In this document: piece by piece, positions 18,466-27,621 of the stretch
Layout: each line of letters starts with the position of its first letter
How positions within the stretch are numbered: position 1 is the stretch's first letter
Source: Opitutaceae bacterium
GTDB taxonomy: Bacteria; Verrucomicrobiota; Verrucomicrobiia; Opitutales; Opitutaceae
Direction: 5' to 3'
Assembly: GCA_015075305.1 (NCBI GenBank)
Contig: JABTUS010000006.1
Coordinates: forward strand, 186,001-250,000
DNA: 64,000 bases
Notes under the pieces: model-generated
The model's database searches: none
The model's input: only the letters and a program-made list of their open reading frames with translations
Told to the model about the DNA's origin: nothing
Made by a program: the position numbers and the translations under genes

Positions 18466-19725
18466 ATGCTGAATAAGTATGCAATCCGCGGGCAGGCTGT
18501 CCGTGACCGGATCATTGCCATCACGATGGCGTGGGTGTGGCTGACCTTTCCCACCATCCTGGGAGCCTGGACCCGGGCGTCGCACGGGATGCTGGCGGCG
18601 AGCGCGGCGAAGGAGGCGAAGGCCTTCGAGGCTTATGCGTCCATGCACGGATTGATCCCCCATGTGGTGCAGGCGGTGCAGGATGCGGACAATGAATCCG
18701 AAAAGGTTTTCACCGCGGATCTGGCGAAATCGTTTGCTGGCGTCCGCATGATCACGGGGGATGACCCGACGAAAGTGCAGCACACCTCGCCGGTGCTCGC
18801 CTACCATCTGCCGGATGACACGCGCCTGCACAATGCGCTCGAGTGCCTCAAGATCGCCCACGGGCTCAGGCTGGTCGCCGCCACAGAAGCGGAGCACCGG
18901 GCGGCGATGCGGATTTTTGGCGACGGTCTGCACCTGGTGCAGGATTACTTTGCCCACCTCAATGCGCCGGGTCGGGGCAGTACGGGGTTTTCCCACGGAG
19001 TTGGCAACCTGATAGACACCGACGGGGATGGTACCCCGGACACGCCTGCGGGCCGGGTGGTCGACAACGTGACCTGGGACTGCCACTCCGATCGTGGCAA
19101 CGACCTCGTCCCGGTGCATCTCAGGGTGATCAACTACTTTTACTCCCCCTTCTGGCACAAGTATCCGGCCAAGGAGCAAACCTGGCGCTACCAGGCTGCG
19201 CTCAATGCCGGGATTGAATACATGGAATGCTACCTGGCTGAGGACGGCCCGGTTCGATTCAGGAGGGTTCTGTCAGACGGCTATGTCGAGCGTGGCGGAG
19301 TGCGGACTTGGTTGGATTTGATCACGCATATTGCCGTGGACAACAGGGAGCCCGCCTGCCAGCTGGCAGGCGAATGGCAGAACGTCACGAGGCCGGGCTG
19401 CTTCATGAGCGATTGCGCGCTGGCCACTGTGAAGAGTGCAGCGACGTCGGCAACCTGGGCGATCGCCGTCCCGCTCGACGGTCACTACGATATTTATCTG
19501 CGCTGGCCTCAGGACTCTCATCTTGCCCGGCGGGCCGATGTGGTGGTTGTGCATGGCGGGAAATCTCACGCGCAGTCCGTGAATCAGCGGATCAACGCGA
19601 ACCGCTGGAACGGCCTGGGTCGATTCGACCTGATCAAGGGCGAAAGAATAACGGTCTCTCTGGCCGCCCGCGTGGGCGACATCATTGCCGCTGATGCCGT
19701 CATGCTGGTTCGCGCGGCTGAATGA
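18466..19725 (+). CDS. Secreted phospholipase C-like protein with golvesin-type domain
   Basis: The ATG at 18466 gives 419 residues; the frame is open from a TTG at 18427. After a hydrophobic export segment (ITMAWVWLTFPTILGAW), the first 270 residues contain His/Asp-rich motifs WTRASHGML, VQHTSPVLAYH, GLHLVQDYFAHLNAPG and VTWDCHSDRGND. These resemble the zinc-binding residues of the phospholipase C/P1 nuclease-like fold, where HxxQDxFAH is characteristic. The C-terminal 130 residues run from VDNREPACQLAGEW, with GHYDIYLRWPQDSH, and end in IIAADAVMLVRAAE. They look like the golvesin C-terminal beta-sandwich, which usually binds carbohydrate or the cell surface. The pairing suggests a secreted lipase or hydrolase tethered to a surface. 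Confidence 0.65.
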   Translation: MLNKYAIRGQAVRDRIIAITMAWVWLTFPTILGAWTRASHGMLAASAAKEAKAFEAYASMHGLIPHVVQAVQDADNESEKVFTADLAKSFAGVRMITGDDPTKVQHTSPVLAYHLPDDTRLHNALECLKIAHGLRLVAATEAEHRAAMRIFGDGLHLVQDYFAHLNAPGRGSTGFSHGVGNLIDTDGDGTPDTPAGRVVDNVTWDCHSDRGNDLVPVHLRVINYFYSPFWHKYPAKEQTWRYQAALNAGIEYMECYLAEDGPVRFRRVLSDGYVERGGVRTWLDLITHIAVDNREPACQLAGEWQNVTRPGCFMSDCALATVKSAATSATWAIAVPLDGHYDIYLRWPQDSHLARRADVVVVHGGKSHAQSVNQRINANRWNGLGRFDLIKGERITVSLAARVGDIIAADAVMLVRAAE

Positions 19726-19803
19726 GTTTCCCCTGCCTTGAGGCGGGCTTCATGACAATGACGCGCGCACCGGGAGCGCCGGCGGAATTCCGAGGGATCC
19801 GGA

Positions 19804-20259
19804 CTAATCCTTGCGCTCCGTGTCGATCCAGAGCGTGACCGGGCCGTCGTTCACCAGGGACACGTCCATGTGCGCGCCGAATTCTCCGCGAGCCACCGGC
19901 CGGCCGGCGGCCCCGGAGAGTTGTTCGATGAACCTATCGTAGAGCCTCCGGCCGAGATCCGGCGATGCGGCGTTGTTGAACGAAGGTCGCGTGCCCTTGC
20001 GGGTGCTGGCGAAGAGCGTGAACTGACTGACCACCAGCAGGCCGCCATCCACGTCGACGACGGACAGGTTCATCTGGCCGGCCGGATCGGAAAAAACCCG
20101 CAGCGATGCGATCTTTCGGGCGAGCCAGTCGCCATCGGCCTCCGTGTCCCGCGGCCCGACGCCCAGAAGGATGAGGAGTCCGGTGCCGGGGATTTCCCCA
20201 ACCGTGCGTCCGTCGACGCACACACGGGCGGAGGAGACGCGCTGCACGACGGCTCGCAT
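19804..20259 (-). CDS. dtd: D-aminoacyl-tRNA deacylase
   Basis: This 151-residue enzyme removes D-amino acids (and glycine from tRNA-Ala) from mischarged tRNA. The start [13 protein letters not shown] and the active-site motifs SQFTL (78-82) and NDGPVT (137-142, the cross-subunit Gly-cis-Pro) are intact. Length is exactly that of the family. It lies 12 bases downstream of thrC, at the end of the serA-plsY-hom-lysC-thrC run, probably as a co-transcribed passenger. Confidence 0.95.
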   Translation of the reverse strand: MRAVVQRVSSARVCVDGRTVGEIPGTGLLILLGVGPRDTEADGDWLARKIASLRVFSDPAGQMNLSVVDVDGGLLVVSQFTLFASTRKGTRPSFNNAASPDLGRRLYDRFIEQLSGAAGRPVARGEFGAHMDVSLVNDGPVTLWIDTERKD

Positions 20260-20271
20260 GGACGCAGGCTC

Positions 20272-21633
20272 CTAGACGGCGTGCCGGTCAATGAGTTCCC
20301 GGACCTTGCCCGCGTCGGCCTGCAGCAGGGTCCTGACAAGGGGACGCGACTTCAGCTCCTCCAGGCTCGGATGCGTGGGCTCGATACCGATTGCGGCGCG
20401 GATCGTCTCCGGAAACTTCGCCGGGCTCGCGGTCGAAAGAACGACACTGGGGCGGTCCGCGGCGAGGTCCTTGAAGCCGCAGGCGGTGTGCGGATCGACG
20501 ATGTAGTTGAACTTTCGATACACGTCGGACACAATTCCCGCAATCTCCGCATCGGTGCAGCGGGAGGCTGTGAACGTGTCGCGGTCAAAGTTGTCGAAGC
20601 GGTGGCGCCCCGTGTTCTTGAATTCCCGCATGATTTCGCGAACACGGGCGGGATCGCGGCCGACCTGGAAATAGAGGAAGCGCTCGAAATTCGACGATAC
20701 CTGGATGTCCATCGACGGGGCGAGGCTCGGGCGGACATCGGTGACGTGATAATCCCCGGTGGTGAAGAGCTGGTAGAGGATGTCGTTTTGATTCGTGGCC
20801 ACCCGGAATCCGCGAAGCGGCACGCCCATCTTTTGAAGCATCCAGCCTGCGAGCACGTTCCCGAAATTACCCGTTGGCACGACAAACTCTGCCTCCGCCT
20901 GCGCTCGGGCCGGCAGCCGGAGCCAGGCGTAAAGATAGTAAACACATTGGGCGAGTATGCGGGCCAGGTTGATCGAATTGACCGCCGAGAGCCGGTGGCG
21001 CATCCGAAACTCCTGGTCCCCCAGCAGCTCCTTGACGATGGACTGGGCGTCGTCGAAGGTCCCCTTGATCGCGATTGCGTGAACATTTGCCGCGCCGGTG
21101 CAGGCCATCTGGCGCTCCTGAAGCGGTGAGGTGCGGCCCTCGGGGTAGAGAATGAATATGGCGGTGCCGGGTTTTCCGAGCAGGCCGTGAATCGCCGCGG
21201 AACCGGTGTCGCCCGAGGTTGCTCCGAGGACATTGATGCTCTGGCCGCGGTCACGGCACTGCTGCTCGTAGAGGTTTCCCAGCAACTGCAGCGCGAAATC
21301 CTTGAATGCGAGGGTGGGGCCGTGAAACAGCTCGAGGACGAACAGGTTTTCGTTCAGGCGCACAAGCGGGGCAATGTCCGCGTGTGAAAATCCGGAGTAG
21401 CTGCGCCCGACGAGAGAGCGGAGTGTCGCCTCGGGAATGTCCGTGGCGAAATGCCGGAGGAACTCGAAGCAGAGCGATGCGTAGTCGAGTCGCGCCCATT
21501 CCTTCAGGTTTTCAGCCGTGAATTGCGGCAGCGTTTCGGGAAGAAAGAGACCGCCATCGGGGGCGAGCCCCGTGGCCACGGCATCGCTGAAGCCCAGGCG
21601 AGGAGTCTGTCCGCGTGTCGATAGGTAGCGCAT
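20272..21633 (-). CDS. thrC: Threonine synthase
   Basis: The ATG at 21633 (MRYLSTRGQTPRLGFSDAVA) is the start expected for the family; the upstream ATG at 21771 would add 46 low-complexity residues overlapping lysC. The product of 453 residues converts O-phosphohomoserine to threonine. The PLP lysine is K111 in HGPTLAFKDFALQLLGN. Other motifs are TSGDTGSAAIHGL and VPTGNFGNVLAGWM. This is the fungal-type/E. coli-type class of threonine synthase (N-terminal YLSTRG). It follows lysC and hom on the same strand, giving the aspartate-to-threonine path in one cluster. Confidence 0.95.
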   Translation of the reverse strand: MRYLSTRGQTPRLGFSDAVATGLAPDGGLFLPETLPQFTAENLKEWARLDYASLCFEFLRHFATDIPEATLRSLVGRSYSGFSHADIAPLVRLNENLFVLELFHGPTLAFKDFALQLLGNLYEQQCRDRGQSINVLGATSGDTGSAAIHGLLGKPGTAIFILYPEGRTSPLQERQMACTGAANVHAIAIKGTFDDAQSIVKELLGDQEFRMRHRLSAVNSINLARILAQCVYYLYAWLRLPARAQAEAEFVVPTGNFGNVLAGWMLQKMGVPLRGFRVATNQNDILYQLFTTGDYHVTDVRPSLAPSMDIQVSSNFERFLYFQVGRDPARVREIMREFKNTGRHRFDNFDRDTFTASRCTDAEIAGIVSDVYRKFNYIVDPHTACGFKDLAADRPSVVLSTASPAKFPETIRAAIGIEPTHPSLEELKSRPLVRTLLQADAGKVRELIDRHAV

Positions 21634-21703
21634 CCCAGATGTCCGCAGGTCGTTATGGTGCGATGGCGATCGTACGGCGCTCGACCGGCGGATGTGGATC
21701 GGC

Positions 21704-22921
21704 TTACGCCTTGTCGAGTCCGAAGGCGGTGTGGGCGACCCGGGCCGCGTCGTCGGCGCGGGACTGATCAATGACCACCGAGATCTTGATCTCGGAGGTG
21801 CTGATCAGCTCGATGTTGATGCCCGCGTCGGCCAGCGACTGAAACAGCGTCGCGGCGACGCCGCTGTGCGTTCGCATGCCCACGCCGACAACGGAGAGCT
21901 TGGCGATGTTGTCGAGAATGGTGACCGTTCCGCCCCCGATCGAAGCGAGAATGGGCTCGAGCGCCCTCTGCGCCTTCTGGGTGTCGGTCCGCGGAACCGT
22001 GAACGTGAGATTGGCCACTCCCTGGCGGCCGATGTTCTGGACGATCATGTCGACCAGGACGGATGCGTCCGACAGCGCGCGGAAAACGCGCGCAGCGGAT
22101 CCCGGCTTGTCCAGGATGTTGCTGACGACGACCTTGGCCTGGTCCTTGTCGACGGCGACGCCGCGGACAACGACACGTTCCATATAAGCGACTTCTTCTT
22201 TCACGATGGTACCCGGGTTGTGGTTAAAGGAGGATCGAACTTCGAAAACGACGCCGTATTTTTTTGCGAACTCGACGCTGCGCGACTGCATGACCTTGCT
22301 GCCGCTGGAGGCGAGCTCGAGCATCTCGTCGTAGGAGATCTCGTCGAGCTTGCGCGCAGTCTTCACGACCCGAGGATCGGCGGTGTAGACGCCGTCGACA
22401 TCGGTGTAGATCTCGCACTTGTCGGCCTTCAACGCGGCCGCCAGGGCGATTGCGGTCAGATCCGAACCCCCGCGACCCAGGGTGGTGACCTGACCGTCAT
22501 CGTTGATGCCCTGGAAGCCGGCGACGATGACGACGCGTCCCGCCTTGAGATCCTTTTCGACAGACTGCGGGTTGATGGTCCGGATCTTGGCCTTGGTGTG
22601 CACCTTGTCCGTGAAGATGCCGGCCTGCGCGCCCGTGTAGCTCACGGCATCAACGCCCACGCCGTGCAGCGCGATGGCCGTCAGCGCGATCGTCTCCTGC
22701 TCGCCGACCGCGAGCAGTTGGTCGAGCTCGCGATCCGCTGGCACGGGCGTCAGCGCCTTGGCGCGGGCGATAAGTTCATTGGTGACTCCGGCGCGGGCGG
22801 AGACCACGACGACGAGTTGGTTGCCTTCGTCGCGCGAAGCCTTGACGCGTTCGGCGACCTTCTTGATGCGTTCGACGTCACCGACGGAGGTGCCGCCATA
22901 CTTTTGTACAATGCGAGCCAT
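21704..22921 (-). CDS. lysC: Aspartate kinase
   Basis: This 405-residue monofunctional aspartokinase catalyses the first step from aspartate to lysine, threonine and methionine. KYGGTSVGD at residues 7-15 is the phosphate-binding start. GRGGSDLTAIALAAAL (about 150) and TDVDGVYTADPRVV (about 174) are family blocks. Two ACT domains occupy the C-terminal 140 residues, so feedback inhibition by lysine and/or threonine is expected. It lies about 40 bases after hom, on the minus strand. Confidence 0.95.
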   Translation of the reverse strand: MARIVQKYGGTSVGDVERIKKVAERVKASRDEGNQLVVVVSARAGVTNELIARAKALTPVPADRELDQLLAVGEQETIALTAIALHGVGVDAVSYTGAQAGIFTDKVHTKAKIRTINPQSVEKDLKAGRVVIVAGFQGINDDGQVTTLGRGGSDLTAIALAAALKADKCEIYTDVDGVYTADPRVVKTARKLDEISYDEMLELASSGSKVMQSRSVEFAKKYGVVFEVRSSFNHNPGTIVKEEVAYMERVVVRGVAVDKDQAKVVVSNILDKPGSAARVFRALSDASVLVDMIVQNIGRQGVANLTFTVPRTDTQKAQRALEPILASIGGGTVTILDNIAKLSVVGVGMRTHSGVAATLFQSLADAGINIELISTSEIKISVVIDQSRADDAARVAHTAFGLDKA

Positions 22922-22959
22922 GGATGAAACGTTGGGCCGTGAAAATCGATGGGCGGAGG

Positions 22960-24297
22960 TTATTCGGAAAAATCGCCGATTCGCAGGAGCAGGGGCTTTT
23001 CCAGGACACTCTTCAGGCGGGCGATGGCGGCGAGCGTTGAACGCATGGCCTTCTCGTTGCTCTCATGCGTGGTGAGGATCAGCGATGCCGCTCCCGGGCG
23101 GTCAGCGGTGGTCTGGATGACGCTCTCGATGCTGACGGCATGTTTTGCCATCACGGTGGCTATCTGTGCGAGCACGCCGGGGCGGTCGCGCACCGTTGTG
23201 CGCAGGTAGTAGCGTCCGCCGATGTGATCGAGCGGGGAGATTTTCACCGGCGGATGAGCGGGGCGGTCGAGTTCGGACGCCGCGGTCCGGACTTCCTGAT
23301 GACCCGGCTTTCGGCCGGTGTTCAGCAGCGAGACCGCGTCCGCAATGTCACTGATGACGGAACTCGCGGTGGCGTCCTGCCCGGCGCCGCGCCCGATGTA
23401 GGTGGTGGTGCCGACGACGTCCCCGACCACGGCGATTCCATTGAAGACGCCGTTGACATTCGCCAGCACGCGCTCGCGCGGAACAAGGGTGGGGTGCACG
23501 CGGACGAACAACTCGTTGTTCTCAAAGTCGCGGCTGATGATGCCGAGGAGCTTGATGCCGTAGCCAAGGGTGGCGGCGTGCTTCAGGTCCGCCTGGGTGA
23601 TGTGCGTGATGCCTTCGACGATCATCTGGGGCGTCTTCACCCAGGTGCCGTGGGCGAGATACGCGAGGATGGATGCCTTGTGCGCGGTGTCCCAGCCCTC
23701 GACGTCGAGGGACTCATCGGCCTCCGCGTAGCCCAGGCGCTTCGCATCCGCAAGGATCTCGGGGTAGCCGGCCCCCTCGGTGGCCATGCGGGTGAGGATG
23801 TAGTTGCAGGTGCCGTTGAGGATTCCGCAGATCAGAGAGAAGCGGTTGGCGACGAGGCCCTCCCGGATGGCCTTGATGATGGGAATGCCGCCTGCGACCG
23901 ACGCCTCAAAGAAGAAATGCCCGCCACCCTTTCTGGCTGCCGCAAAAATCGCCGCGCCGTGTTCGCAGAGAAGCGCCTTGTTGGCTGAAACCACGACCTT
24001 GCCGAGTTTCAGCGCGGCAAGGGTGATCTGGCGGGCCAGGGTGGTGCCGCCGATGAGTTCGCAGACAATGTCGATCGTCGGATCCGTCGCGATTTCCATC
24101 GGATCCGTCACGAGCCTCCCTGATGGTACGTTGACGCTGCGCGACTTTTTCAGATCGCGCACGGAGGCCTTGGCAAGCTCAAGGCGGACCCCGAGTCGCG
24201 CCTCTAGCGCGGAGCGGTTTGCCGAGAGGTGCTTCCAGACACCCTGGCCGACGGTGCCCAGTCCGCAGATGCCTATGCGAATAGTACGGGATGACAT
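22960..24297 (-). CDS. hom: Homoserine dehydrogenase
   Basis: This 445-residue enzyme reduces aspartate semialdehyde to homoserine. The NAD(P)-binding motif IGICGLGTVGQGVW is at residues 7-20. The catalytic region holds AGGIPIIKAIREGL, NGTCNYILTRM and EADESLDVEGWDTAHK. A C-terminal ACT domain (about residues 355-435) provides allosteric control by threonine. It is followed by lysC and thrC in the same direction. Confidence 0.95.
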   Translation of the reverse strand: MSSRTIRIGICGLGTVGQGVWKHLSANRSALEARLGVRLELAKASVRDLKKSRSVNVPSGRLVTDPMEIATDPTIDIVCELIGGTTLARQITLAALKLGKVVVSANKALLCEHGAAIFAAARKGGGHFFFEASVAGGIPIIKAIREGLVANRFSLICGILNGTCNYILTRMATEGAGYPEILADAKRLGYAEADESLDVEGWDTAHKASILAYLAHGTWVKTPQMIVEGITHITQADLKHAATLGYGIKLLGIISRDFENNELFVRVHPTLVPRERVLANVNGVFNGIAVVGDVVGTTTYIGRGAGQDATASSVISDIADAVSLLNTGRKPGHQEVRTAASELDRPAHPPVKISPLDHIGGRYYLRTTVRDRPGVLAQIATVMAKHAVSIESVIQTTADRPGAASLILTTHESNEKAMRSTLAAIARLKSVLEKPLLLRIGDFSE

Positions 24298-24335
24298 GAA
24301 AGGTTGTTGGTGGGAGTGGTCGGTGTGGATGCGGT

Positions 24336-24977
24336 TCAGCGGCTGGCGTCGCCGGAAGGCTTGCGCGAAAACCTCGATTCAGTGCCCTTGCAGAGTCGCA
24401 CGACGTTCGAGCGGTGCCGGATGATGACAAAGGCTGCGACGGCGAGCGTCAGGGCGAGCACAAGAGCGGGCTCGTGCAGCGCAAGGGCGGCCACGGGAAG
24501 CGTGATGGCCGCGAGCATGGATGCCAGGGAGACGTAGCGCGTGGTGTAGAAGGTCGCCGCCCACACCGCCGCGCCGATCAGGAGGCCAACAGGAAAGAGG
24601 ACGGCGAACCCGCCGACGGAGGTGGCGACACCCTTGCCGCCGCGCATGCGCGTCAGGAAGGAGAAGCTGTGTCCGATGAGCGCGCCCGCGAGCCCCGCAA
24701 CCGCGGACTCAAGCGCGTACGGAGCAAACAGCGCGATCCCCAGCGCACGCCCTGCCGCCAGCGGCCAGCCCGCCGCCGCGGCGCCCTTGAGGGCGTCGAG
24801 AAGAAAGACGAGGTTTCCGGCTCTCCTGCCAAGAACCCGGCGCACATTGGTGGCGCCGGGGTTCTTGCTGCCGTGCTGAAAGATGTCGATTCCGTGCGAC
24901 CGCGCCACCCAGTAGCCGAAGGCAAGGGAGCCCAGGCCATATCCGACAATACCTGCGATGAGCAGCGGCAGCAGCAT
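24336..24977 (-). CDS. plsY: Glycerol-3-phosphate acyltransferase PlsY
   Basis: This 213-residue multi-helix membrane protein transfers the acyl group from acyl-phosphate to glycerol-3-phosphate, the first step of phospholipid synthesis. Conserved loops are present: SKNPGATNVRR (37-47), GHSFSFLTRMRGGKGVATS (about 103-121) and the N-terminal GYGLGSLAFGYWVAR. It sits between serA and hom, unrelated by pathway but tightly packed (22 bases after serA). Confidence 0.93.
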   Translation of the reverse strand: MLLPLLIAGIVGYGLGSLAFGYWVARSHGIDIFQHGSKNPGATNVRRVLGRRAGNLVFLLDALKGAAAAGWPLAAGRALGIALFAPYALESAVAGLAGALIGHSFSFLTRMRGGKGVATSVGGFAVLFPVGLLIGAAVWAATFYTTRYVSLASMLAAITLPVAALALHEPALVLALTLAVAAFVIIRHRSNVVRLCKGTESRFSRKPSGDASR

Positions 24978-24999
24978 GTATCAGTGTGTGGAGGAGAGT

Positions 25000-26589
25000 C
25001 TAGAGCTCCACGTACTTCGCCAGCGCGATGTTGGCGTTGCCCTTCAATTCCCTGCGGACCGCCTCGCTGGGCTCGCTGTCGAGATTGATCACGATCAGCG
25101 CGTTCTGCTTTGGAGCCTGGCGACTGAGAGACATGTTCGCGATATTGACGCCATCCTTGCCCAGGAGCGAACCAATGTAGCCGATCATGCCGGGCTGGTC
25201 CTTGTTTTCGATCATCAGCAGCTTGCCAGAGGCCTCCACCTCGACCTCACGGCCGTTGATGGCGACGATGCGGGGTTTGGCCGCCTTTGTGAACAAGGTG
25301 CCGGTCACGGAGCGGATGGTGCCGTCCGCGGCGACAGCCTCGACGCCGAGCAATTCAGTGTAGTCGATGTTCTCCGTGGATCTCAGCACATCGCACCGGA
25401 TGCCCAGGCGCTCGAGCACCACGGGCGCATTGACGAAATTGACGTTGCTGCCGCTGATGCGGCGAAGGTAGCCGCGTTCGATCGCGCGCGTGATGGAGTT
25501 TGTGTCGAGATCCAGAACCCGGCCCCAGTAGGTGATGCGCAGGGTGGAGACCTGTGCGGGTGCGATCTGCTGCACCAGGGTGCCGAGTTTTGCGCCGAGG
25601 TCGAGGTACGGGCCGAGCACCTTGACGGCTGCGGCGTCGATGGACGGCATGTTGACGGCGTTGCGGATGATTCCGCCGCGCAGCACGTCGGCAATCTGCT
25701 CCGCGACCTCGATGCCGACGCTTTCCTGCGCCTCGGCGGTGGATGCTCCGAGATGCGGTGTCAGCACAACGTTGGGCATTTGGCGGAGTTCGCTGTCCTT
25801 GGCGAGGGGCTCGTCCTCAAAAACGTCCAGGCCCGCAGCAGCGACCTTGCCGGACTTGAGCGCTGCGATCAGCGCGCTTTCCTTGATGATGCCACCGCGG
25901 GCGCAATTGAAGATCCGCAGGCCCTTCTTCGCCTTTTCAAAGGCGGCCTCGTCGATCATGTAGTGCGTGTCGTCGGTCAGCGGCATGTGCACGGTGATGT
26001 AGTCCGACTGGGCCAGCAGTTCATCGAGAGTCGCCGGCTCCACCTGCATGGCCTTGGCGCGGCTGGGTGCCAGGTAGGGGTCGTAGGCGAGGACGCGCAT
26101 GCCGAAGCCCTGGGCACGCTTGGCAACCTCACCTCCGATGCGGCCGAGCCCAACGATGCCGAGCGTCTTCTTGAAAAGTTCAATGCCGCTGAAGCTCTTG
26201 CGATCCCATTGCCCGGCCTTCATGGACGCCGCCGCCTGGGGAACCGGACGGGCGCCGCAGAGGAGGTGGGTGAAAGTGAGTTCAGCCGTCGCGACCGTGT
26301 TCCCTGAGGGCGTGTTCATGACGATCACACCGCGCTCGGTGGCGGCCTCGACATCGACATTGTCGACGCCAACCCCGGCGCGCCCGACGACCTTGAGCAG
26401 CGGTGCGGCGGCGAGAACCGCCGCGGTGATCTTGGTCTCCGAACGCACGGCGATGGCATGGACATCCTTCACCAATTCCAGGATCTTTTCCGGAGAGGAT
26501 CCGTACGCCTCAATCACTTCGAAGCCCTGCTGCTGGCGCAGGAAGGCGACTCCCTTGGGTGATATCTTGTCGGCGACGAGGATTTTCAT
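25000..26589 (-). CDS. serA: D-3-phosphoglycerate dehydrogenase
   Basis: The ATG at 26589 (MKILVADKISPKGVAFL) is the family start; the frame is open to 26784 with unrelated residues. The product of 529 residues oxidises 3-phosphoglycerate, committing it to serine. It is the long form: catalytic/NAD domain (GIVGLGRIGGEVAKRAQGFG; RAGVGVDNVD; the His in LTPHLGAST), an intervening ASB domain with PSIDAAAVKVLGPYLDLG, and a C-terminal ACT domain ending at YVEL. It is the first gene of the minus-strand amino-acid run; its promoter should lie in 26590-26786, shared with the divergent HD-hydrolase gene. Confidence 0.95.
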   Translation of the reverse strand: MKILVADKISPKGVAFLRQQQGFEVIEAYGSSPEKILELVKDVHAIAVRSETKITAAVLAAAPLLKVVGRAGVGVDNVDVEAATERGVIVMNTPSGNTVATAELTFTHLLCGARPVPQAAASMKAGQWDRKSFSGIELFKKTLGIVGLGRIGGEVAKRAQGFGMRVLAYDPYLAPSRAKAMQVEPATLDELLAQSDYITVHMPLTDDTHYMIDEAAFEKAKKGLRIFNCARGGIIKESALIAALKSGKVAAAGLDVFEDEPLAKDSELRQMPNVVLTPHLGASTAEAQESVGIEVAEQIADVLRGGIIRNAVNMPSIDAAAVKVLGPYLDLGAKLGTLVQQIAPAQVSTLRITYWGRVLDLDTNSITRAIERGYLRRISGSNVNFVNAPVVLERLGIRCDVLRSTENIDYTELLGVEAVAADGTIRSVTGTLFTKAAKPRIVAINGREVEVEASGKLLMIENKDQPGMIGYIGSLLGKDGVNIANMSLSRQAPKQNALIVINLDSEPSEAVRRELKGNANIALAKYVEL

Positions 26590-26786
26590 ACAGGCAAAAG
26601 CCCCCAAACGAAGCCTGTCATGACCGTCGCTAGCAAGGAAAAGGTTCAGGTGGGCGCACTTATTGCGACTTGCTGGACAAATCCCGTAAAAAGCAGCGCT
26701 TCGGCTATGATATTCGTCCGCGACGGATTTGGTCCTGGCTTCGGTGATGCAATCGCGCTCGCGGTCTGCGAACGATTGAGACAAGC

Positions 26787-27386
26787 GTGGGCATGGAAGA
26801 ATCCAGGCTCTCCCGACAGGTTCAGTTCATTGTCGAAGTTGACAAGCTGAAGGAAATTTTTCGGCAGACATTGGTGATTGGGAGCCGGCGCGCGGAAAAC
26901 GACGCCGAGCATTCGTGGCACCTTTGTCTGATAGCGGTGATCCTTGCGGAACACGCGGCGGATCGTTCCTTGGACATTCTCAAGGTTCTGAAGATGCTGA
27001 TCATCCATGACCTGGTGGAAATCGATGCCGGCGACACCTTTGCGTACGACACCGCCCGCATGGCGGATCAGCACGAGAGGGAGGCCCGGGCCGCGGACAG
27101 GATCTTTGGGCTGCTTCCCGAGGACCAGCGGGACGAAATGCGATCGCTGTGGGAAGAGTTTGAGGAAAAGGCGACGGCCGAGTCAAAATTCGCGACAGCA
27201 GTCGATCGCTTCCAGCCCATGCTGCTCAATGTGCGCACGCAAGGGGCCGCGTGGAATCGCCATGGCGTCACCCGTGATCGCGTGCTCGCGCGCAACGCCC
27301 AGATCAAGCAGGGCGCTCCGGCGATCTGGGAGTATTCGGCGGCGATGATCGAGGATGCGGTGAACCGCGGCGAGCTTGCGCGGTAA
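26787..27386 (+). CDS. HD-domain hydrolase, YfbR/5'-deoxynucleotidase-like
   Basis: The protein starts at GTG 26787 or ATG 26793, giving 197-199 residues. HD-domain metal ligands are visible: the His in ENDAEHSWHL, the HD pair in MLIIHDLVEIDAGDTFAYD and a distal Asp in ATAVDRFQPML. The layout (VDKLKEIFRQT, R-x-E-N-D-A-E-H-S-W-H) is that of the YfbR/HDDC2-type nucleotidases that dephosphorylate deoxynucleoside monophosphates. It is divergent from serA. Confidence 0.85.
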   Translation: MGMEESRLSRQVQFIVEVDKLKEIFRQTLVIGSRRAENDAEHSWHLCLIAVILAEHAADRSLDILKVLKMLIIHDLVEIDAGDTFAYDTARMADQHEREARAADRIFGLLPEDQRDEMRSLWEEFEEKATAESKFATAVDRFQPMLLNVRTQGAAWNRHGVTRDRVLARNAQIKQGAPAIWEYSAAMIEDAVNRGELAR

Positions 27387-27621
27387 CGCTGGTCCCTGTG
27401 GGCTGTCTTGGATTCAGTTTCAGATTCGACTCAGGCGAAACTTCAGTGGCAATCGGATCCTCGTCACATTTTGACAGCAGGCTTGTGCCGAGGGAGAGGT
27501 GGAGTTAGACGTATGGGTGTTGTACCTCCGCGGCGGAAATTTTCCGTGCGCGTTTTTGTCCGCACAAGAATAGCTGCGCGGATGCCGTGATTGTTAGGCG
27601 CCGCGCGAAAATGCTGTCGCC

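Noticed and set aside
21692-22927. Plus-strand frame of 411 codons opposite lysC
   Set aside because: The lysC frame has complete aspartokinase motifs; this is its antisense shadow.
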